Virus record (IMG/VR): IMGVR_UViG_3300021424_001402
Coordinates: 1-34,796 of that record
From: a virus
Length of the DNA: 34,796 nt
Reading direction: 5' to 3' (one strand)
Under the pieces are notes generated by a model, which saw only the letters and a program-made list of their open reading frames with translations, did no database searches and had not been told where the DNA came from. Of this stretch, positions 22,831 to 28,063 are shown piece by piece (the stretch's first letter is position 1; each line of letters opens with the position of its first letter). A program made the position numbers and the translations under genes.

Positions 22831-22959
22831 TTATTTGTGTTTTTTATAGCCTGTGGCCATTGAGGCTAGAAATCCTAGCAGGCCTGCTAGTATAGCAAAT
22901 GCGAAGGTAAGGCCCAAACTCATGGCTATGCCGATTATTGTTTCTAGGTAAATGTTCAT
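22831..22959 (-). CDS. Small single- or double-pass membrane protein (42 residues)
   Basis: Reading from the ATG at 22959 gives MNIYLETIIGIAMSLGLTFA, then a second hydrophobic stretch and the basic end TGYKKHK. Start and upstream stop overlap as ATGA, which strongly supports translation. The basic C-terminal tail predicts a cytoplasmic end. No family was recognised. Confidence 0.65.
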   Translation of the reverse strand: MNIYLETIIGIAMSLGLTFAFAILAGLLGFLASMATGYKKHK

Positions 22960-23216
22960 TGGAACAATCTCAGTATCAGTAGCATCTTTTCGCAGTAATC
23001 AATAGCCTTGGCTAATTCTTCGCGTGGCTTATTGGCTAGATAGGGCTTATGTAATTGTCTAGCGCGTACTTCGGAGCTGCCTAATACCCCTACTAGTTTC
23101 TGTGCATTCTTTATAAGTTTGCGAATATCACTATTATAATTTAGACTACGTGCCTGTTTGTCAAGGTCATCAACAATGTAACTGGCATCCAGTGCAGTTT
23201 CAAATCTACGATGCAC
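22956..23216 (-). CDS. Unrecognised small helical protein
   Basis: The frame is open back to 23294, but that would overlap the previous gene by 77 bases. A GTG at 23216, just after that gene's stop, gives an 86-residue product beginning VHRRFETALDASYIVDDLD. It continues with charged helical sequence to KMLLILRLFQ. The start is uncertain: the ATG at 23273 is another candidate. It is coupled to the small membrane protein downstream by an ATGA overlap. Function unknown. Confidence 0.6.
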   Translation of the reverse strand: MHRRFETALDASYIVDDLDKQARSLNYNSDIRKLIKNAQKLVGVLGSSEVRARQLHKPYLANKPREELAKAIDYCEKMLLILRLFQ

Positions 23217-23217
23217 G

Positions 23218-24021
23218 TTACTTGAGTCCCATCTCTTTACGGATTTTTGTGGCAGATATTGAGTGTATCGCATCGTCAAAGACCTCTTGCTCAATCTTGT
23301 AACCTACATCACGCCCATATGTAATGTTAACGATATTTGGAACTACAACAATTTCATATTGACCTTGATACTTTGGATCTAAGTCTCTACGAATATACTC
23401 TTTTACCTGCTCAATAGCAAATGGGTTTGACCCATTCCATCCCTGACAGTCACGTATCATTATACATACTTGTCCAGTCTTAGCAATAGCACGTTCAAAC
23501 AATGCACGGTGACCTGCATGCCACGGTTGCCAGCGACCTAACATTTGTACTGTTTCTTTTTGATAATTAAATATTGGCCTTCGCTGGTTTTTTAATATAC
23601 GTTCGGCTACATAAGGAGCCCACAACTCTGCATTTTGTTCTGTAATACGAAAATCGTATTCTTTAGGAGGTGTAAACATTTTATTAGTATCTTCAAATCT
23701 TCCACGTTCAAGCGTGTCGATCCATACTACCCAATCTGCTTTAAAATTATTACGCATTTCAACCAATGGGGCTACAAAATCACAGATACAATATGTACCG
23801 GGAGCAGAAAGAGCTAATTGAGCCATTCTATGACTTTGGCGAATACGACCTTCATAACTGAAATCCCAGTCGCTGTATGTTTTACGTATTTCATCGGCAT
23901 TATACCATGTAACAGTGACCCCTATAATTGATATTAATTCTTCACGTAATTTATTTGCAAAATAAGTTTTACCGCTACCGGGCAGTCCCATTACTAAAAT
24001 TTTAATAGATGTATGACTCAT
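23218..24021 (-). CDS. Fusion of APS-kinase-like P-loop kinase and nucleotidylyltransferase
   Basis: The 267-residue protein has two parts. The N-terminal half has Walker A VMGLPGSGKTYFA (residues 10-22), WYNADEIRKTYSDW and RIRQSHRMAQLA, the pattern of adenylylsulfate (CysC-like) kinases. The C-terminal half starts near 158 with MLGRWQPWHAGHRAL, an HxGH-type nucleotidylyltransferase motif. It ends with SISATKIRKEMGLK, the matching (I)SxTxxR motif. This family includes NMN/nicotinate-mononucleotide adenylyltransferases and cytidylyltransferases. NadR-like proteins have the same two activities in reverse order. With nadE nearby, an NAD salvage role is attractive; alcohol-phosphate cytidylyl transfer is an alternative. 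It overlaps the upstream gene by four bases. Confidence 0.8.
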   Translation of the reverse strand: MSHTSIKILVMGLPGSGKTYFANKLREELISIIGVTVTWYNADEIRKTYSDWDFSYEGRIRQSHRMAQLALSAPGTYCICDFVAPLVEMRNNFKADWVVWIDTLERGRFEDTNKMFTPPKEYDFRITEQNAELWAPYVAERILKNQRRPIFNYQKETVQMLGRWQPWHAGHRALFERAIAKTGQVCIMIRDCQGWNGSNPFAIEQVKEYIRRDLDPKYQGQYEIVVVPNIVNITYGRDVGYKIEQEVFDDAIHSISATKIRKEMGLK

Positions 24022-24941
24022 TTTTTAATTACTTTAAATTTACCACTTGTACTTAATTTAGGAGGAATACCTGCTCTACTTGTTTTAAACGCAAATGCTT
24101 GAGCATTCTTTCTTATACTATCTGGTTTTACATCGACGGTTAATGCTGTTTTAAATCGTGGATCGTTTTTTTCTTTTTTGCTAGGTATGTAACCGCTAGC
24201 TTCATTCAACTCTTCTTCTGCCATACTATCCTCTAAACTTAGTTTCTCACTACGTAACTCATTTCGTAGGTCATATAATTTTTGAAACAAACCTTGTTTG
24301 CGTATTGCTTTGAAGGCTAGGTTCTCAGGACCAAACTCCCCTGTCTTTTCTAATCCTGCTTTGCGATAACGCTTAATAATGTCTAAAACTTTTTCTATTC
24401 TGTTTATACTTTTTGTTTTGATAGCAAGTTCAATTAACTCGCCTAACTTTTCATACTTAAGTTGTGTAGCACTTTGGTTAAAATTTGCTCTGCGTTTAGT
24501 AGGCCTTTTAATCCAGTCTTTATTAAGTAAACTATACTCACCTATGCTAGAGTGTTTTTGATTACTATCCTGTACATATAATTCTACTGGAACGCCATTT
24601 ACTTTTATATCGTAATTATCATTATAAACTGTTTTCTTAGCGTTAAAAAGTTCTTTATAAACTTCGTTGTCTGGTAACTTCATATAATCTACTAGTATAT
24701 GTAGATCAAGGTCACTGTATGGAGTATAACTATATGCTGCATTGCTACCAGATATTGTAATGTCATCAACTTTAAGATTGCTTAATCCAAGTTCGCTCAT
24801 AAAATCTTTAGCAATAACTGTAAGTTTGTCATAAACTTCTGGTAATAATTCACCATTACTAGTCCATAGTTCTGGGTTCAACTCATCATGGAACTTTACA
24901 GCATCACTTAATTTAAAACTTTCTAGTTCTTTAATATCCAT
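24018..24941 (-). CDS. Nucleotidyltransferase-fold protein (307 residues)
   Basis: Residues 64-83 read SGSNAAYSYTPYSDLDLHIL, the GS...DxD signature of the polymerase-beta-like nucleotidyltransferase fold with Asp77 and Asp79 as metal ligands. VNGVPVELYVQD supplies a likely third acidic residue. A helical region follows, then a C-terminal segment (SGYIPSKKEKNDPRFKTALT) found in other marine phage proteins. The enzyme may transfer a nucleotide to RNA, protein or a small molecule; nothing shows which. The ATG has no Shine-Dalgarno, and an AATAAATA late-type box ends five bases before it. Confidence 0.8.
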   Translation of the reverse strand: MDIKELESFKLSDAVKFHDELNPELWTSNGELLPEVYDKLTVIAKDFMSELGLSNLKVDDITISGSNAAYSYTPYSDLDLHILVDYMKLPDNEVYKELFNAKKTVYNDNYDIKVNGVPVELYVQDSNQKHSSIGEYSLLNKDWIKRPTKRRANFNQSATQLKYEKLGELIELAIKTKSINRIEKVLDIIKRYRKAGLEKTGEFGPENLAFKAIRKQGLFQKLYDLRNELRSEKLSLEDSMAEEELNEASGYIPSKKEKNDPRFKTALTVDVKPDSIRKNAQAFAFKTSRAGIPPKLSTSGKFKVIKK

Positions 24942-24946
24942 GTCTG

Positions 24947-24954
24947 TATTTATT
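24947..24954 (-). promoter_or_regulatory. Late-promoter box next to the nucleotidyltransferase ATG
   Basis: AATAAATA on the minus strand, 7 of 8 matches to the T4 late box, followed by CAGAC and the ATG. It overlaps the stop codon of the upstream oxygenase gene. T4 spacing would put the transcript start at the ATG itself. Confidence 0.5.
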
Positions 24955-25441
24955 AGAATATATCTAGTGTTATGTGTAATCTAGGTTGTGTACCTGCATT
25001 TGCAAAAGTATGAAAAATACTATTATTGACGAAATAAACAGACCCATCTGCTGGCATTGAAAAAACGTTGTTTTCATATACAAATTTACATCCAGGATTA
25101 GTTATAAGTGGTATGTGTAAGCACGACTCCATTTTGTCTACGTGCCAATTATAACATGTGTGCGGTTTAACATATCGATAATATATGCTATTGTAGGGAA
25201 TATATTTGGTTAAACTCTCAAATACTGATTTAGTGTATGGCATAGAATTGATTACATCATGCCACTGATATCTCTGCATGATTGCAAATTTCAATTGCAT
25301 AAAATTATCTATCCAATCTAAGGATTTACAGTTTTCAAATTCTCTCAGTAAAGTTTTTACTTCAACTGTAAAATTTGGTATTTTTTCAATATATTCTACT
25401 GTAGGTTTATAGTTTTGACGTAGTTTGTTAATTGCGTTCAT
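24953..25441 (-). CDS. 2-oxoglutarate/Fe(II)-type oxygenase-like protein
   Basis: From the ATG at 25441 the protein has 162 residues. CYNWHVDKMESCLHIPL supplies the HxD iron ligands (His100, Asp102), and SVYFVNNSIFHTFANAG supplies the distal His144. PRLHITLDIF has Arg154, a likely 2-oxoglutarate-binding residue. The pattern fits the aspartyl/asparaginyl hydroxylase-like and related phage dioxygenases, which hydroxylate proteins, nucleic acids or small molecules. A longer frame would begin inside the tmRNA coding piece and is unlikely. No ribosome binding site is visible. A TAGAAATA box precedes the ATG by five bases. Confidence 0.75.
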   Translation of the reverse strand: MNAINKLRQNYKPTVEYIEKIPNFTVEVKTLLREFENCKSLDWIDNFMQLKFAIMQRYQWHDVINSMPYTKSVFESLTKYIPYNSIYYRYVKPHTCYNWHVDKMESCLHIPLITNPGCKFVYENNVFSMPADGSVYFVNNSIFHTFANAGTQPRLHITLDIF

Positions 25442-25446
25442 AGAAA

Positions 25447-25454
25447 TATTTCTA
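25447..25454 (-). promoter_or_regulatory. Possible late-type box before the oxygenase gene
   Basis: TAGAAATA on the minus strand differs at one position from TATAAATA and ends five bases before the ATG at 25441. It is also part of a short palindrome (AGAAAT/ATTTCT), so it may be chance. Confidence 0.35.
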
Positions 25455-25457
25455 GAG

Positions 25458-25479
25458 AAAGGTCCCGTTAAGGACCTTT
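25458..25479 (-). terminator. Hairpin at the 3' side of the tmRNA gene
   Basis: An 8-bp perfect stem (AAAGGTCC / GGACCTTT) with a six-base loop, followed by CTCTAG, lies just after the tmRNA coding piece. It could stop transcription or mark the 3' processing site of the precursor. The lack of a T-run makes intrinsic termination uncertain. Confidence 0.5.
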
Positions 25480-25489
25480 CCTGACTATT

Positions 25490-25644
25490 GGTTAATAAGG
25501 GTGTCACCCCCATCTAGTATGCCCTTAGGCTGCTAGAGCAAATGTTTCATCATTTGCGTTTACTTTGTTTTACGCTAATTACGTTAGTCGTCTTTCGGAC
25601 TGTCTGCTTGAGTACTACTTGCATTGTCGAAACTGTTCATCCCC
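25490..25644 (-). ncRNA. tmRNA coding piece (5' half with tag reading frame)
   Basis: It begins with G1 at 25644 and the D-loop-like AGTTTCGACA, then the P2 strand and an A-rich region with AAAGTAAAC just before the resume codon GCA (25557). The tag is ANDETFALAA with stop TAA at 25527-25525. After it, UAAGGG and CCCUUA can pair around a GGGU-GAC-ACCC hairpin, as in the helix that follows the tag in other tmRNAs. The 3' end is approximate. Confidence 0.88.
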
Positions 25645-25738
25645 AATGTATGTTCTATTGGAACTGTACCCCAACCTACTAATCTTCCCCATTCACGTTC
25701 TGTGTAAAACAGATTGCGTGGCATATTATCAATACTAC

Positions 25739-25805
25739 TGGTGGAGATGGCGGGATTCGCACCCGCGTCCAAAGCATCGTTCCCCTCACTTCCTACAGTC
25801 ATATA
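25739..25805 (-). ncRNA. tmRNA acceptor piece (3' half, encoded first)
   Basis: This part runs from the P2 strand GACTGT through GGACGCGGGTGCGAATCCCG to the encoded CCA at 25739. The T-stem has five GC-rich pairs (GCGGG/CCCGC), and the T-loop TGCGAAT departs from the usual TTCGAAT at one position. The CCA is encoded, so no tail addition is needed. The 5' end is approximate. Confidence 0.88.
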
Positions 25806-25819
25806 AACCTCTACAAAAG

Positions 25820-25827
25820 TATTTATT
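25820..25827 (-). promoter_or_regulatory. T4-type late promoter of the tmRNA gene
   Basis: AATAAATA on the minus strand (7 of 8 matches) overlaps the last codons of the upstream 74-residue gene and predicts a start near 25814, about ten bases before the acceptor piece. This would make the tmRNA a late product. Confidence 0.5.
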
Positions 25828-26047
25828 CAGCGTTGCTAACAAACTCGTTTAGTTTCTTTGCTTCAGCAATAATATCTTCAGTAGTCGGTGCATTAGGCAT
25901 CTTTGGGTAGGTTGCATTAGGATTATTGTCCCTTGCTGCGACCCATTGTTGCTCTAAACTTGACCTTTCGACAAAGTAAGGCTCAAAGATACTTTCCTTG
26001 GCCAGTCTTAATAGATCCAGACGGATCTCGTATGGTGATTTGCTCAT
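25823..26047 (-). CDS. Conserved hypothetical phage protein (74 residues)
   Basis: The protein starts MSKSPYEIRLDLLRLAKESI and contains VERSSLEQQWVAARDNNPNA and a TTEDIIAEAKKLNEFVSNAE end. Similar short proteins with a KSPYEIRLELL start occur in many T4-like marine phages, with no known role. It looks helical and soluble. A strong AGGAGGT precedes the ATG, and a perfect TATAAATA lies about 41 bases upstream, so it is expressed late. The tmRNA follows directly. Confidence 0.8.
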   Translation of the reverse strand: MSKSPYEIRLDLLRLAKESIFEPYFVERSSLEQQWVAARDNNPNATYPKMPNAPTTEDIIAEAKKLNEFVSNAE

Positions 26048-26087
26048 AATTACCTCCTGTGTGTATGTGTGTTTTTATAAGCGAAAG

Positions 26088-26095
26088 TATTTATA
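26088..26095 (-). promoter_or_regulatory. T4-type late promoter of the 74-residue gene
   Basis: A perfect TATAAATA followed by CTTTCGC on the minus strand gives a predicted start near 26082 and a 35-base leader with AGGAGGT before the ATG at 26047. This is a textbook layout. Confidence 0.7.
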
Positions 26096-26106
26096 CTATA
26101 AACTTA

Positions 26107-26220
26107 TTAGTAAAAAATTCCATATGCTACGCACCATGCTTCAAGTAGTAATCTATATCCTACATATGCTGCTAGGTATGCGAGTAAACCTTTATAAAAA
26201 ATTTCTTTAATGTCTATCAT
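26107..26220 (-). CDS. Small membrane-associated protein (37 residues)
   Basis: The frame from ATG at 26220 encodes MIDIKEIFYKGLLAYLAAYV followed by GYRLLLEAWCVAYGIFY. It is hydrophobic and aromatic with one likely membrane helix. Its start overlaps the stop of the methyltransferase-like gene as ATGA, good evidence for coupled translation. No family recognised. Confidence 0.6.
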   Translation of the reverse strand: MIDIKEIFYKGLLAYLAAYVGYRLLLEAWCVAYGIFY

Positions 26221-27470
26221 ATATTTGTATTTAGATAATCCTTATTGTTCTTACGAAATACCCATATGGGTTCAACAAAAATACTATTCTTGTCTGCCTC
26301 TACAATAGCATGTGGGCGAGCCTGCATACGCATACCAATCTTACCTAGATAATATGCGTTAGGATAAGTCAATATATCATCAACCATATCGTCACATAGA
26401 TTTAATCTTACGCCCTTAGCGGTTCTAGGTTCAATAATATTAATCATCATAAAGGCGTCATCAGTTAGTGTATCCCATATCATACGATTGACTTTAAAGA
26501 AAAAGTCATGTTTCCAACTATCAAACGATGGATAACGGACCCAACTTTGTGTGCTACTGTTGTTAGCAGCATATCTTTCTGTTTCGTAATAGGGAGGACT
26601 TGTAAAATAAAAATCAAATGTATTATGGTATAGATTCCAGTCTACATCTTCGCTAGGTAGATTGTAAATAATAACTTTTTTAATACCTATACATATAAAG
26701 TGATTATCAAATTCTTGTAATACTGCACTATCACATCCTAATAAGTTTTCATATTCTAAACATTGATCTTTATATGTCTGATAAACTTCGGGATTAGGAT
26801 CACAACCTACATATAACTCTGTGCTAGATGTAGCATAAAACCCTGCTAGTCTATCTCCCCAACCACAACTTGTATCTAATACTTTACGTGCGTTATGTTT
26901 TTCATATAATCCCTTTGCCACATTAGGTTTAAATTGTGTTGCTGTATATGTACCTATACGAAATGCACTGCGAAATGTACTTTCACATACATCACTTTTA
27001 CCTAGTGTGCCTAAACGCCAGAAGTGCCAATTCATGTCATTTAACATTTTACGATCATGCCAAATGTCCCAGGGACTACTTACAAGATTACTACCACACT
27101 TCATACGGTTTGTTTGTTGAAAGTAATTGCTAACACTATTATAGGCATGTGATTTGTCAATTACACCCAACGGGTTGTCAGTATACTTGTATTTGTAATC
27201 AGCACGTTCAAATACACTACCGGGATATTTGTATTGATCCAACATACTTGCTTTAGTAAATTTTACAAACAAGTCAGACATTTCATCATAACTAATTTCT
27301 TTAATTGGGAAAGGTAAGTTATTACCAATAATATATTCGGTTAAACTTTCCTTAATATCACGCTTGTCATATTGCGTAATTAAGTTACGCCAGTCACTAT
27401 TAGGAACGTGTGGAATACCACGACTGTCAGTATAACTGTCAAAGTAATTTAAGATATTTGGATTAATCAT
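26217..27470 (-). CDS. DNA-methyltransferase-like protein with TSPPYY motif
   Basis: In this 417-residue protein residues 197-210 (VLDTSCGWGDRLAG) form the SAM-binding motif I. Residues 290-295 (TSPPYY) are the catalytic motif IV of amino-group (N6-adenine/N4-cytosine) DNA methyltransferases. The order motif I then IV fits the beta/gamma-type layouts. The N-terminal 190 residues contain no motif that I recognise and may be target-recognition or structural. PRTAKGVRLNLCDDMVDDIL lies near the C-terminus. There is no restriction enzyme next to it, so it may protect phage DNA or modify another substrate. The start has no strong Shine-Dalgarno. Confidence 0.75.
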   Translation of the reverse strand: MINPNILNYFDSYTDSRGIPHVPNSDWRNLITQYDKRDIKESLTEYIIGNNLPFPIKEISYDEMSDLFVKFTKASMLDQYKYPGSVFERADYKYKYTDNPLGVIDKSHAYNSVSNYFQQTNRMKCGSNLVSSPWDIWHDRKMLNDMNWHFWRLGTLGKSDVCESTFRSAFRIGTYTATQFKPNVAKGLYEKHNARKVLDTSCGWGDRLAGFYATSSTELYVGCDPNPEVYQTYKDQCLEYENLLGCDSAVLQEFDNHFICIGIKKVIIYNLPSEDVDWNLYHNTFDFYFTSPPYYETERYAANNSSTQSWVRYPSFDSWKHDFFFKVNRMIWDTLTDDAFMMINIIEPRTAKGVRLNLCDDMVDDILTYPNAYYLGKIGMRMQARPHAIVEADKNSIFVEPIWVFRKNNKDYLNTNI

Positions 27471-27510
27471 CTAACAACTATAACAGATGACATGTATTTT
27501 GTAAAGTGTT

Positions 27511-27578
27511 GCTTCGGCTTGGATTCGAACCTTGTCCTAGTCTTATCGATCTGTACTTCCCACAGTACTGACCGAAGC
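27511..27578 (-). ncRNA. tRNA-like RNA element, not a normal tRNA
   Basis: On the minus strand GCTTCGG and CCGAAGC form a perfect 7-bp acceptor stem. GTAC-TGTGGGAA-GTAC resembles a D-arm, and GGTTCGAATCC has a perfect T-loop. However, the T-stem CAAGG/CCAAG has two A-A mismatches, no 5-bp anticodon stem can form, the variable loop is missing and the element is only 68 bases. No CCA is encoded. It could be a decayed tRNA, a tRNA mimic, or part of a larger RNA with the hairpin domain next to it. Confidence 0.4.
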
Positions 27579-27582
27579 TTTT

Positions 27583-27661
27583 TTCTGGTTTATCTTAGCA
27601 CCTGCATAGTGCTTTGATCCTTCAATAAAACCATCGCTGTGCGACAAACACTACTCCAGAA
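27583..27661 (-). ncRNA. Structured RNA domain upstream of the tRNA-like element
   Basis: TTCTGG and CCAGAA close a domain containing a small hairpin (TCGC-ACA-GCGA) and a 5-bp stem with a 7-base loop (AGCAC-TATGCAG-GTGCT), that is, a three-way junction. No convincing reading frame exists. It follows a late-type promoter box and lies just 5' of the tRNA-like element. I do not know this RNA class. Confidence 0.4.
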
Positions 27662-27677
27662 GGTCGTGCGGTTAGTT

Positions 27678-27685
27678 TATTTATA
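27678..27685 (-). promoter_or_regulatory. T4-type late promoter before the structured RNA region
   Basis: A perfect TATAAATA on the minus strand, directly after the speD stop, predicts a start near 27672. The first protein start downstream is at 27470, leaving about 200 noncoding bases that hold the two RNA domains. Confidence 0.6.
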
Positions 27686-27688
27686 CTT

Positions 27689-28063
27689 TTACTCTAAAGG
27701 CAACTCAATTAATTTGTTTTCTCTATCTAAATATTTCATCTCAATTTTAACAGGATGAAAGTCACGTAGTGCTTCTACTACGTCATATGGGTCGAGATAT
27801 CCGCAAGTATAAACATCTAATTGTACAAGTGCAGGGTTATCTTCGTCCCAAATATGTAATGCGATATGACTTGTTTCAATAATTGCTACAGCCGTAAGTC
27901 CCCGGTTGCCTTCTACGTTTAGATATTTTGCATATGGACCCATCATGACCTTCATACCAATCTTATCAACTAGTTTATTCATCCAGTCAATAGCGACCTT
28001 TTCATCAGTAATTGGATTACCAACTTCAGCACGTATTATTAAATGTTTATGTACGACTGCCAT
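27689..28063 (-). CDS. speD: S-adenosylmethionine decarboxylase, bacterial SpeD type
   Basis: At 124 residues this is the length of the class 1b proenzyme. IIETSHIALHIWDED contains the self-cleavage site: Glu-Thr | Ser65, which becomes the pyruvoyl group, with His70 five residues on. VQLDVYTCGYL has the catalytic Cys87. The enzyme makes decarboxylated SAM for spermidine synthesis; polyamines neutralise packaged DNA. T4-like cyanophages carry speD too. It begins with TAATG at the end of the giant repeat gene and is followed by a late promoter. Confidence 0.88.
   Translation of the reverse strand: MAVVHKHLIIRAEVGNPITDEKVAIDWMNKLVDKIGMKVMMGPYAKYLNVEGNRGLTAVAIIETSHIALHIWDEDNPALVQLDVYTCGYLDPYDVVEALRDFHPVKIEMKYLDRENKLIELPLE

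Larger units (their letters stand above)
25480..25814 (-). ncRNA. ssrA: Circularly permuted two-piece tmRNA gene
   Basis: On the minus strand the 3' (acceptor) half comes first and the 5' (coding) half second. The acceptor half has the T-arm GCGGGTGCGAATCCCGC and ends CATCTCCACCA at 25739. The coding half starts GGGGATGAACAGTTTCGACA at 25644. G1-G7 (GGGGAUG) and the 3' strand CAUCUCC form a 7-bp acceptor stem including the usual G3-U pair. ACAGUC (25603-25598) pairs with GACUGU (25800-25795) in the P2 helix. The tag frame at 25557-25525 encodes ANDETFALAA and a stop. A 94-base spacer (25645-25738) would be cut out. tmRNA rescues stalled ribosomes. Permuted genes are known from alphaproteobacteria, some cyanobacteria and some betaproteobacteria. 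A late-type promoter box precedes it. The exact outer ends are estimates. Confidence 0.92.

Noticed and set aside
25565-25852. Open reading frames on both strands at 25565-25852 and 25584-25802
   Set aside because: They lie across the tmRNA acceptor piece, spacer and coding piece; the RNA gene explains the sequence and neither frame has a ribosome binding site.
27511-27578. Ordinary tRNA gene
   Set aside because: No 5-bp anticodon stem can form, the variable loop is absent and the T-stem has two mismatches; reported instead as tRNA-like.
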